64,000 bases of DNA from JANOBD01 sp031411495 (lineage in GTDB: Bacteria; Planctomycetota; Phycisphaerae; Tepidisphaerales; Tepidisphaeraceae). Every line of letters starts with the position of its first letter. Position 1 is the stretch's first letter. Position numbers and translations under genes: made by a program. The stretch lies in assembly GCA_031411495.1 (NCBI GenBank), contig JANOBD010000120.1:1-64000 (forward strand), in the 5' to 3' direction. This document shows, piece after piece, positions 15,562 through 24,200 of this stretch. The notes beneath the pieces are model-generated. The model did no database searches. It was given only the letters and a program-made list of their open reading frames with translations, and was not told the origin of the DNA.

Positions 15562-16026
15562 ATGACACATCCGCAACTCCAAGCGATCCACACCCACCGC
15601 CGCCAGCTCGAAAAACTGGACGCTACGACGTTCGATCGAGGCTGGTATGACCTCGTCCTCATCAACGTCGGCCGCGTGCAAGCTGATGCCTCTGGGGCGA
15701 TTTCCAGCAAGGGCCTAAGCAACGCCGGTTTCGAGCGCGTGATGGCGTTCCTGGAGGAGACGATCGCCGACGCCGGCGGCAAGGTTGGCACCTATTGGCG
15801 TGATCGCGACCGGCGCCGAGGCCACTACCTCACAACCCGCCAGGAGTGGCAGATCGGCCAGCTCTTCGCCGAGATGCGCGCCGCGGGTCTCACCTACCCC
15901 CTCGAAGCGGTTGTCAGCCAGATGAGCAACAGCCGCACTCGACGAGTCGAGGAACTCAACGGCCAGGAGGCATTCAAGGTGATCGAGATGCTCAAGGCCG
16001 CGATCGGCAGGAAGGCCCTCGCATGA
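15562..16026 (+). CDS. GemA-like (Mu gp16-type) regulatory protein
   Basis: A 154-residue protein from ATG 15562. The first half follows the GemA/DUF1018 pattern of a helix starting IHTHRRQLEKLD and a later SNAGFERVMAFLEE. The second half has the family's typical end: LTTRQEWQIGQLFAEMRAAG, then a helix closing with EAFKVIEMLKAAIGR. In Mu, GemA modulates host gene expression and DNA topology during lysogeny and lies between the early and middle genes, as here. It overlaps the next gene by four bases. Confidence 0.65.
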   Translation: MTHPQLQAIHTHRRQLEKLDATTFDRGWYDLVLINVGRVQADASGAISSKGLSNAGFERVMAFLEETIADAGGKVGTYWRDRDRRRGHYLTTRQEWQIGQLFAEMRAAGLTYPLEAVVSQMSNSRTRRVEELNGQEAFKVIEMLKAAIGRKALA

Positions 16027-16193
16027 ACCGCCAGATCTTCCACCTAGTCGCCTACTCCCTTGCGACCGTTTCGATCGTCGGCGTCTGGTGGGCCGCGGTG
16101 TGCGGCCATGTCGTCCTTTCAGCTGCGTCTCTGGTCGCCGCCGCCTTCTTCGTTTGCCTCGTCGATTTCATCGAAGAAATGGAGCCCGCCTGA
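16023..16193 (+). CDS. Small two-helix membrane protein
   Basis: A 56-residue protein from ATG 16023, overlapping the GemA-like stop (ATGA). It consists of two hydrophobic helices, HLVAYSLATVSIVGVWWAAV and VVLSAASLVAAAFFVCLV, separated by a short loop, with an acidic end. The topology could suit a holin or a small membrane regulator. No family recognised. Confidence 0.5.
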   Translation: MNRQIFHLVAYSLATVSIVGVWWAAVCGHVVLSAASLVAAAFFVCLVDFIEEMEPA

Positions 16194-16196
16194 TCA

Positions 16197-17186
16197 GTGG
16201 CACAAGGTGACACGCCCATCCCCTTGAACCCCGAACAGCGCCGCGTCGCCGCGATGCTGCTGAATCTCGCGCGCCGATGTCGTGAGATGATCCTGAATCC
16301 GCCCGGCAAGACGGACGCCCAGCGCGAGTGGAACGCCTCACAGGCCGCCGCCCGCCTCCGCTCGCTCGAGCGCGAGTTGATCCCGTTCAACGTCGAGGTC
16401 GCGCGACTCGTTCCTGCCTCGCTGCAGCCACATTTCGACCGTGGACTCGCCGCCGCCAACACGCAGCTCCGCAACGCAGAGGTTTTGGCCGAAGGCGATC
16501 CGATACGCGGCTCATTTGCCCTGGTCGATTCGAGTCGAGCTCAAATCCTCGTGAGAAGCGCCGCCGACGATGTCGCGAAGGCCGCTCGATCGACCGTCGC
16601 CGAAACCGGCCGGGTCGTGCGTCAGATCCGGGCGCTCGGGCTCGACAGCCGGCAGATCAAGCAGGTGATTGCTGGCGGCACGCTCGACGGCCAGCCAAAG
16701 CAGGCGCTGGCAGACGTGCGAAAGGCCTGCGAAAAGGTCGCCGATAAGGATGGCAAGCTCTTCGTGCCCGACAAGACCGGCGAGCTTCGCGCGTACGATG
16801 CCCGCAACTACGCGGACCTCGTGTTTCAGACCGCCAGCGCCGAGGCGGCCAACATCGCGACGCAGGAACGCGGCGAATCGAAGGGCCAGTTCTACTACAA
16901 GATCATTGGGAGCAACTCTGCCAACTTCTGCACGGCGTTCGTCGGCAAAGTCTACTACAGCGGCCCGGGCAGTGATCCACTCGGGCTCTATCCGAACATC
17001 CGTGAGCTGCCAGACGGTGGCCCGCCGTTTCACCCGCGATGCACCAAGCGCCTCGTGATCTTCGTCGTCGCGCTGATGACGCCCAGGCAGATCGAGTCCG
17101 GCAAGCCCGACGCCGCGTCGCTGGAGCTGCACGGACAGGCTCGAAATGAAGCACAGAAGCGGTTTGCCGCTCGAAAGGCAGGATAA
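16197..17186 (+). CDS. Mu gpF-like minor head protein
   Basis: A 329-residue protein from GTG 16197, four bases after the previous stop. The N-terminal two thirds are helical. The C-terminal domain has the signature of phage Mu gpF/SPP1 gp7 minor head proteins: a conserved FCTAFVGKVYY segment, then LPDGGPPFHPRCTKRLVIF with an HPRC motif, and a basic end. Such proteins sit near the portal and are needed for head assembly. It is the only recognisable head gene in the element; portal, protease/scaffold and major capsid are missing around it. Confidence 0.7.
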   Translation: MAQGDTPIPLNPEQRRVAAMLLNLARRCREMILNPPGKTDAQREWNASQAAARLRSLERELIPFNVEVARLVPASLQPHFDRGLAAANTQLRNAEVLAEGDPIRGSFALVDSSRAQILVRSAADDVAKAARSTVAETGRVVRQIRALGLDSRQIKQVIAGGTLDGQPKQALADVRKACEKVADKDGKLFVPDKTGELRAYDARNYADLVFQTASAEAANIATQERGESKGQFYYKIIGSNSANFCTAFVGKVYYSGPGSDPLGLYPNIRELPDGGPPFHPRCTKRLVIFVVALMTPRQIESGKPDAASLELHGQARNEAQKRFAARKAG

Positions 17187-17201
17187 ACATGGAGGACACG
17201 G

Positions 17202-17561
17202 ATGTCCGTTCCACTCACTAGGCCGGCAGCGAAAACGCCCGCCGATGCCGCGTTGCTCGACACCATGCCGCTCTTCGCGCCCACGCGAGAGGAACGGCAG
17301 ACGACCAGCCAACTCGCGCTCAGCAAAGCCGCGCCGAAGTTCGGCGAGCGCCACGCGCGCATCACCCAGATCCTCGACCAGCACGGCCCGCTGCCGATCT
17401 TCCGCGTGGCTGAACTCTTGGGCGTGCCCGAGCACACGATCAGCGGCCGATTCAGCGAGCTGCGCAAGGGCGGGGTGATCGAAAGGACCGGCGAACGCGT
17501 CGAGAAGCCCTTTTCCGGCAGCAAGTGCGATGTCTATCGTGTCCAGCGAGCAAGTTTGTAA
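17202..17561 (+). CDS. Winged-helix DNA-binding protein
   Basis: A 119-residue protein with GGAGG before ATG 17202. Residues about 45-110 form a winged helix: RHARITQILDQHGPLPIFRVAELLGVPEHTISGRFSELRKGGVIERTGERV, with the recognition helix around EHTISGRFSEL and a beta wing after it. This is the usual layout of small phage regulators that detect no ligand. The first 40 residues are disordered. It precedes the TIR gene by 29 bp and could regulate it (inference). Confidence 0.6.
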   Translation: MSVPLTRPAAKTPADAALLDTMPLFAPTREERQTTSQLALSKAAPKFGERHARITQILDQHGPLPIFRVAELLGVPEHTISGRFSELRKGGVIERTGERVEKPFSGSKCDVYRVQRASL

Positions 17562-17590
17562 ATATTCGCCCTCCATTCGAGAATGCGCAA

Positions 17591-18448
17591 ATGGCAATTC
17601 CTCTCGAAAAGAACCTGTTTGTCTCATTTTCTGGCGATGACGCCGAGGCCATCGCACAGAAGCTCGTCGTGTTCCTCGGTCGAGTTATTCAAGAGATTAA
17701 GCCATGGATTTCCCGGGACATCAAACACGGCGCGATGTGGCCGGTCGAGATAAGGAAAGCGCTACTCCAAGTTCGAGCGGGAATCATCGTCTTAACTCCG
17801 CGGAACCTTGAAAGCCCTTGGTGCCTATTCGAGGCAGGTGCCTTGTCCACGGGCATTGATGCGGAAAATCGACCGGTGATCCCATTGGCGTTCGGAGTGG
17901 AAAAAGGTGCAATCGGGTTTCCGCTAGGCATGTTGCAGGCGGCTGCATCCGACGAGGCGGGCCTACTTGAAATGTGTCAGACGCTGAGAACTGAATTCGC
18001 GCCGACGATCAAAGACGAGGACTTAAAGTGGGTGTTCGAAAAGGCTTATCCTGAGTTCCGCAGCCAGTTTGAGGCGATTTTATCGAAGAGCCCGGTACCC
18101 CGCCGCGCGCCGGACATGGCAAAAATGATCGAGGAAACCCGTGAGATGGTTCTCTCGCTCCAGATGGGCGCACCATGGAGGAAGAACATCGCTGTGACGA
18201 TGGTTGCTGACAAACAAGTTCGCGCCGCCTTCGGACACTTAGCCGTGCCGCTCTCTTCGTATTCAAGAGCCGAGGGGGGAGCAACGCTACATTTCGACAT
18301 CTCATGGAAGAACTGCACTCCACTTCTACAGAACGCGATTAAAGCGGGCATGCTCGCCCTCGGCGAGAAGGAAGTGACAGCGATCTTTCTAGACCAGTTG
18401 CTACACCTTCAGGGCGAGGCCTTCACTGAGATGTGGGTTGTAGCGTAG
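17591..18448 (+). CDS. TIR-domain protein, candidate phage-borne defence effector
   Basis: A 285-residue protein from ATG 17591. Residues about 8-135 form a TIR domain of the bacterial kind: first strand NLFVSFSGDD (8-17), WISRDIKHGAMWPVEI (39-54), strand GIIVLTPRN, and SPWCLFEAGAL with Glu81 at the catalytic position. Bacterial TIR domains cleave NAD+ or make signalling nucleotides in anti-phage immunity. The C-terminal half (about 150-285) is a separate alpha/beta domain I do not recognise, possibly a sensor. Base composition is visibly less GC-rich than its neighbours, which suggests recent acquisition. It stands alone; no SIR2, Thoeris ThsA or CBASS partner is seen. It may exclude competing phages during lysogeny (inference). 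Confidence 0.75.
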   Translation: MAIPLEKNLFVSFSGDDAEAIAQKLVVFLGRVIQEIKPWISRDIKHGAMWPVEIRKALLQVRAGIIVLTPRNLESPWCLFEAGALSTGIDAENRPVIPLAFGVEKGAIGFPLGMLQAAASDEAGLLEMCQTLRTEFAPTIKDEDLKWVFEKAYPEFRSQFEAILSKSPVPRRAPDMAKMIEETREMVLSLQMGAPWRKNIAVTMVADKQVRAAFGHLAVPLSSYSRAEGGATLHFDISWKNCTPLLQNAIKAGMLALGEKEVTAIFLDQLLHLQGEAFTEMWVVA

Positions 18449-18561
18449 ACGTCACAAAACGGCGTTGTTTGACGGCGCATGAACGAATCGAGCGCATCCT
18501 CTCTTGCCACCTGCCGACTGCGTGTCACAGTCACCGTCGGAAAGGATGGTAATTCACTCGC

Positions 18562-18789
18562 ATGGATGCGCTTAAATCGCGGTTTCTGCCGCCGCGCCGC
18601 ACTCGGCATTTGCCGATCCTCGGCGCTCACAGCCGACGCCGGATGCTCGCCCGGCTCGTGTTTGGAAAGTTCAAGATTCAGCTTACCGATGAGGAGTTCG
18701 AGGGGCTCAAGGCACGCGCGGAGACGTACCTGCGCGACAACGGAACCTTGTTTGGGTTCGCGGGGAGCCTTTTGCATGTTCAGAAGTGA
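18562..18789 (+). CDS. Small hypothetical protein
   Basis: Seventy-five residues. The N-terminal part is basic (LPPRRTRHLP, SRRRMLARL). The C-terminal part looks like a natural protein (FKIQLTDEEFEGLKARAETYL). It overlaps the next gene by fourteen bases. The ribosome site is weak (GGATGG about 13 bases upstream), so the gene is plausible but not certain. The preceding 113 bp after the TIR gene contain nothing clear. Confidence 0.4.
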   Translation: MDALKSRFLPPRRTRHLPILGAHSRRRMLARLVFGKFKIQLTDEEFEGLKARAETYLRDNGTLFGFAGSLLHVQK

Positions 18790-20245
18790 CCTCCCGCTCA
18801 GTGGCATCACGCCGGCCGCCTACAACCCGCGCCAGATCACGCCGGAGGCGTTCGATCGGCTCAAATCGAGCATCATCTCGCTCGGCATGATCCGGCCGAT
18901 CATCGTGACGACGTCCGGTCAACTCATCGCGGGCCACCAGCGCACAAAAGCGATGGCCGCGGTCGGCCTTTCGACCGCGCCGGCTCAGATCCTCGCGGAT
19001 GTGAGCCAGGAGGACGAGGTCCGCTTCAACCAGCTCCACAACGCCAGCGACAAAGAGATCGCCGTCGCCGACCTGCGGATCGGGTCGCAGGCGCGCACGG
19101 GCTGGATCGAGTTTGATGCCTCGAAAATGCAAGTCGTGAAGCGCCCGGCGATGGCCTCGAAGCTGGTCGAAGTGGTCAAGCTGCTGGCCAAGCACGGACC
19201 GTTCAGCGGCGCGGTGGCGCTCACGGATGGGCGGATCGTCGCCGGCCACCTTTACGCGTTCGCCTGCCGGCTCATCAACCGGCGACTGCACATCTATATA
19301 GTGGACGCCGCGCGGGCAGCAGACGTGGAACGCTTCCTCAGCCAGGACTACGGCGAGTTCAGCTACGGCCACCTCGCAAAAACCACCTGGGCACAGTCGC
19401 TGGCGCAGATGTTCCGCATTCGGAGCGGTCGCGAGGCCCGCGGGAAGAGTCGGACCTACGAAGAGATGGTGCTGCCCTACCTCACGCGCTCGATGCGGGT
19501 GCTCGACTTCGGCGCGGGACAGATGGACTACGTGAGATACCTCCGCCGCCGCCGGTTCGACATCATCGGCGTGGAGTTCTACCGCCGGAAGAGGGCCTCG
19601 ATGCACCTCGATTTGAAGGCCGTTCACGAGGACATCGATCGGCTTTCGAATGACCTTCGACACCGCGGTTTGTTCGACCTGGTCGTGTGCGATTCGGTGC
19701 TCAACAGCGTCGATTCTTCCCAGGCAGAGTCGGATGTGCTCACGACGATCAACGCGCTCTGTCGCCCTGGCGGAACAATCGTTTTCAGCGGCCGTCGAAT
19801 GGCGTTCGAACATGCGATCGAGAATAACCTCTCGCACAGCCGATCCTGCCTCAAAAGGCACGTCTACTTCACCGACAAGGACGGCTTCTCGGCGATGTAC
19901 CAGAGAGGAGTGTGGCTCTATCAGAAGTTCCACTCCGATCAGCGCGTCGCGGAGCTGGCGGCCGAGACCATCGGGCCTGAGATCAAGATGCGTTGCCGGG
20001 GAAGTGCCTGGGCGGTTCGCGGCGTGAAGTCGATCGTGCGGTCTGGCGCTGCGGAGTCGCTGGCGCGGGAGTTCAACCTGCCGCTGCCCGACGGTACGAC
20101 GTACGACCGATCGGACATCGTCGACGCCTGGAAGATTGCCCAAACTCCCAGATCCAGCGCGCGCGCCCCATATGCGGCGCGCGCCCCCCAAAAGTCGATT
20201 GCGTCGCGCCAGCGAGGGTCGAGGGCGCGCGCCAATCTCATCTAG
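18776..20245 (+). CDS. ParB-domain/class I methyltransferase fusion
   Basis: A 489-residue protein from ATG 18776. Residues 1-110 are a ParB/Srx-like domain: YNPRQITPEAFDRLKSSI, then GQLIAGHQRTKAM (48-60), where ParB has its GERR box. A second ParB-like turn, ALTDGRIVAGHLYA, occurs near 149-161. Residues about 235-400 form a Rossmann methyltransferase with SAM motif I MRVLDFGAGQ (240-249) and a later GGTIVFSGRR. Unlike the fusion at 7520 it has no DPPY, so the substrate may not be DNA bases. The C-terminus ends in a basic, low-complexity tail. Phages use similar fusions in DNA modification (inference). It is the last gene of the element before its likely right end. Confidence 0.7.
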   Translation: MFRSDLPLSGITPAAYNPRQITPEAFDRLKSSIISLGMIRPIIVTTSGQLIAGHQRTKAMAAVGLSTAPAQILADVSQEDEVRFNQLHNASDKEIAVADLRIGSQARTGWIEFDASKMQVVKRPAMASKLVEVVKLLAKHGPFSGAVALTDGRIVAGHLYAFACRLINRRLHIYIVDAARAADVERFLSQDYGEFSYGHLAKTTWAQSLAQMFRIRSGREARGKSRTYEEMVLPYLTRSMRVLDFGAGQMDYVRYLRRRRFDIIGVEFYRRKRASMHLDLKAVHEDIDRLSNDLRHRGLFDLVVCDSVLNSVDSSQAESDVLTTINALCRPGGTIVFSGRRMAFEHAIENNLSHSRSCLKRHVYFTDKDGFSAMYQRGVWLYQKFHSDQRVAELAAETIGPEIKMRCRGSAWAVRGVKSIVRSGAAESLAREFNLPLPDGTTYDRSDIVDAWKIAQTPRSSARAPYAARAPQKSIASRQRGSRARANLI

Positions 20246-20294
20246 CCCTTAAAACCGATCGCTCGTCTCAAGTATGCAGGGACAGGCGCGCGCC
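20157..20294. repeat. Repeated GGCGCGCGCC words at the end of the ParB-methyltransferase gene
   Basis: The ten-base word GGCGCGCGCC occurs at 20,176-20,185, 20,224-20,233 and 20,285-20,294, with a shorter GCGCGCGCC ending at 20,167. Each contains overlapping GCGC and CGCG palindromes. The first copies encode the disordered tail of the methyltransferase; the last lies beyond its stop. They might be protein-binding sites at the element end, or chance in GC-rich low-complexity sequence. Confidence 0.4.
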
Positions 20295-21229
20295 CCGAGC
20301 GAAATCGCTGATCGCCCGATTTGTCGGCCCGGTTTGTGAGAATCCATCCCGCTTCGTCTCACATGATCCCGTCTCATCCCGTGTGTCCGTTTACACAATC
20401 GATGCCTGTACACGATTCGTCCACGATTTGTGGGCGGAGAGGCCGTCGCGATTGCATCACCCACAGCCCATCGTCCAGCTCGTTATCAGAAACGTCGTCG
20501 TCCTGTTGAACCCGCCTTCTTGCGCGGTTGGCAGTCGCCCAGTCCAGTTTGGCCGGCTGTCAACCGAGTCTCATCGGTTCACGCCCCAAAACAGGGTTGA
20601 GTCGCCATTTTCGCGTTGGCGATCGAGTGCGCGTCGCAAACAGACAAAAGATTTGCGCATACGACGAACCAAAATGAGGTAAAGAATACAGTGGCGGAAA
20701 CGTCGATCCTGCCCTGTTCTGCCGTCGCGTTGCGGTTTTTCGACGCGTACAGCGACGCGTGCGCGATCGAGACTACATTCTGGGAGCAGTTTGCAGCGTC
20801 GATAACGGCCCCTTGCGGGTTCGGCGTTGACGTCGTGAATCGACTCTCTTGATTCGGCGGAGGCACAATCAGAAGAAAAACAAGGGCGTTCATCACGCGC
20901 TCTCGGAGATTGATCACCGCTCTCGAGTCGGCTTTCATTCCACCCGCGCGTCTCGGCCGCGTACAGGAAAAGCACACGAGCTAATCGAATGTCGCGCTCG
21001 ACGGGCTGGGAATCGCACCCGTCGATTGCACGTTCGACTCGATGCAATGAGCCGGGTGGGTCTCGAGGAATACGAAATGCAAAACGTCTGACCGATGCTC
21101 GCGAACGACTGCTTTTCGCGCAAATAGAAAATCGAGGTCCGTTCGATGTCGCCGTTTCAAGAGGTTGGAACGGACATCGGCCGGCAGTAAATCATACGAG
21201 TTTTAGGACTGCCAAGGCTTAGAGGAGAA
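20246..21229. other. Gene-poor stretch with CGATTTGT sites; probable right end of the element
   Basis: About 1 kb with no convincing gene. The left part carries CGATTTGT at 20,317-20,324 and 20,424-20,431, plus the variants CGGTTTGT (20,330-20,337) and CGATTCGT (20,413-20,420). These lie within 115 bp and in one orientation, matching the words in the internal control regions at 5,168 and 7,175. In Mu-type elements, ordered transposase sites mark the ends, so the right end is probably close to 20,450. I found no matching left terminus or target duplication by eye. The rest (20,450-21,229) has stop-riddled frames. The last bases supply the ribosome site AGAGGAGAA for the 1711-aa gene. Confidence 0.45.
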
Positions 21230-24200
21230 ATGAACATGCTGCACAACACGACTTACGAAACCGCAAAGAGAATCAGCATGGGGAACAAGACGGAAGTGCC
21301 GTCGGCCCATCGCAAATCGATCCGCCGACGCCTCGCGGTCACCATGCTGCTGGGGCTCGCGGTAGCCGAGTTTTCGCCGATGGCCACTCGCACGGTGCTC
21401 GCGGATGCGACCTGGACGGGTGCCAACAGCACCGACTGGAACACCGCTGGCAACTGGAGCGTCGCACCCGGCGGGCAGAACCTGATCGTCAATACAAACA
21501 CGGGGAACATCGCGACCATCACCGCCAATGCGACGTTTACGCCGGTCGACATCACGGTCGGGGGCGGCGCGACCGGCAACGGACGCGTCGACCACATCGC
21601 CGGCAGCGTCTCAACCGGAGCGGGCAACTGGATGTTCGTGGGCGCCAATGGCGGCACGGGCGTTTATAACCTTGCCAACACCGCAACCACCGGTGGCACG
21701 CTCACCGGCTTCGGTCAGGGTTCGGGCAGCCTCGCGGTCGCCGGCAACTTCTACATCGGCGGTCGTTACTTCGATGTCGGCGGCAACGGCACGTTCAACA
21801 TGAACACCACCGGCACGCTCACCGCCGGCCTGCTCGACATCTTCGACAGCAACAGCGCCGGCAGCGGCACGTTCAATCTCGACAACGGCACCGTGACTTC
21901 CAACGGCGAACTCTGGGTCGGCGCGTGGGGAACCGGAACGGGCACCTTCAATCAGGCCGGTGGTACCGTCAACTCCAATGCCTATTTCGTCGTCGGACGA
22001 AGCGGCACCGGAACGTACAACGTGACCGGCGGAACCGTGAACGGCGCAACGAATGCCGGCTTCATCGTCATCGGATCATTTGGCGGCTCGAATGGCACCA
22101 TGAACGTCAGCGCAGGAACAGTGCAGACGCCACGACAGTTCTACGTCGCCGAAGGCGGCACCGGGACGTTGAACGTCACCGGCACCGGTCTCGTCTTGGT
22201 TGGCGATCTCGCGCAGGGTCTGCGACTCGGCGCCAACGGCGGAACCGGTACCGTGAATCTCAACGGCGGGACCATCCAGGCCGCGATCGTTACCCAGGGC
22301 AGCGGCAGCGGGACCTTCAACTTCAACGGCGGCACCCTCAAGGCGGGGGCGAGCAGCTCCAGCTTTTTCACGGGCCTCGCGCGGACGAACGTTCGTGATG
22401 CCGGCGCAATCATCAACACCAACAGCTTCGACGTCACGGTCGGGCAGACGCTCGAGCACAGCGACATCGGCGGCGACGCGGCACTGGACGGCGGCCTGAC
22501 CAAGTCCGGCGCAGGTTCACTGACCCTGACCGCCAGCAACAACTACACCGGCGCGACCACGGTTTCCGCAGGTCGACTCGTCGTCGACGGCGGCGGCGCG
22601 ATCAACGCCAGTTCGGGCATTATCGTGAACGGCACGGGCGCCCGTTTCGTCACGACCGCTTCAACCGCAGTCACGCCAACGGTGACCGTCACGAGCGGAG
22701 GCGTTGGCGGAACCGGAACCATCGGAACCGTCAACGTCGCGAGCAATGCCGCCAACTCGGTCGCCAACGGAAACGGCGGCACCGGTACGCTCACGATCAA
22801 CACCCTGCACTTCAACGGCGCCGGCCGACTCGACCTGACCGTCAACGGCACCTCGCCGGAAATCAACACCACCACGCTCACCACCACCGGCGCGAACAGC
22901 GTTTCGGTTAACGCCTCCAGCCCGACATGGCTGCCCGGCACCTACAACCTGCTGAGTTACAGCTCGCTGGGTGGCACCGGCTTCTCCGCCTTCCAGAAGG
23001 GCACGATTGCAGGCCTCAGCGCACGCCAGAGCGCGACACTGAGCAACCCCAGCGGCTTCATCTCGCTGGTCATCGCCGGCGACAATCCGAAGTGGACGGG
23101 TGCACTCAACTCCAGCTGGACGACGGCGACCCTCGCATCTCCCAAAAACTGGGCGCTGATCACCAGCGGCACGACGACCGATTACATCAACGGCGACGTC
23201 GTCCTTTTCGACGATTCCGCCTCGAGCTTCACCGTGAACGTCGCCGACGCGACAGTGACGCCCGTTTCCACCGTGTTCAACAACTCGGCACACGACTATG
23301 TGCTTGGCGGGACCGGCAGCGTGGCGGGAGCTGGTTCGCTGACCAAGAACGGCGGCTCTGCGCTCACCATCAATAACGGGAACACCTACGCGGGTGGAAC
23401 GCTGTTGAATGCCGGCAGATTGAATATCAACAACGCCTCCGCGATCGGTACAGGCGCGTTGACCGTCGCCGGCGGCACCACGATCGATAACACCAGCGGT
23501 TCGGCCAAGACCCTTTCGACCAACAACGCCCAGACCTGGGCTGGCGATTTCACGTTCGATGGCTCCAGTGCCCTGAACATGGGAACCGGCGCCGTCACCA
23601 TGACCGGTGATCGTGTCGTGACCGTCAATGGGAGCGGCGCGCTGACGGTCGGCGGGATTGGTGAGTCCGGCGGCTCGCGCGTTCTCAACAAAGCCGGGGC
23701 CGGCACGCTCGTCGTCGGCGGAACCAGCAGCTACACCGGCGCGACCAATGTTAACGAAGGAACGCTTTCCGTCGCGGGCAGCATCACGACTTCCTCGGGA
23801 ATGAACGTCAATGGCGGCGCGGTGACGGTCGGCGGCACCGTCGCGACTCCACAGACGTTCGTCAACTCGGGTTCACTGACCGTGAACTCCGGTGGTTCGT
23901 ACACCACCACCACCGGCGACACGTTCGTCGGTGTCAACAACACCGCTAGCATCTTGGTGAACAATGGCGGCACCCTCACTGGCAACACGATCCTTGTCGG
24001 CGGCTACAACAACACCGGCGGAACCGGCGTCGCCACCGTTGCGGCGGGCGGCACGCTGACGGCCAAGAACTGGCTCGTCGTCGGCTTTGCCAACGGCGGC
24101 AATGGCACGCTCAATGTCAACGGCGGCACCGTCAACGTCCGCAAGGGCAGCACCTTTGGCAACATCGAGGTGAGCACCTGGGACAACGGCACGACCGGCG

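Noticed and set aside
17591..20245. A multi-gene CBASS or Thoeris system
   Set aside because: No cyclase, SIR2/ThsA or effector partner lies beside the TIR gene; the ParB-methyltransferase is 330 bp away and has no known link to these systems.
20579..20977. 132-codon minus-strand frame in the gap right of the element
   Set aside because: Hydrophobic C-terminal stretch but no ribosome site, no domain and codon use unlike neighbouring genes; too weak to call.
1..21000. Integration at the left tRNA by a tyrosine recombinase
   Set aside because: I found no integrase gene and no second copy of the tRNA 3' end to the right; transposition by the MuA-type enzyme is a simpler explanation.
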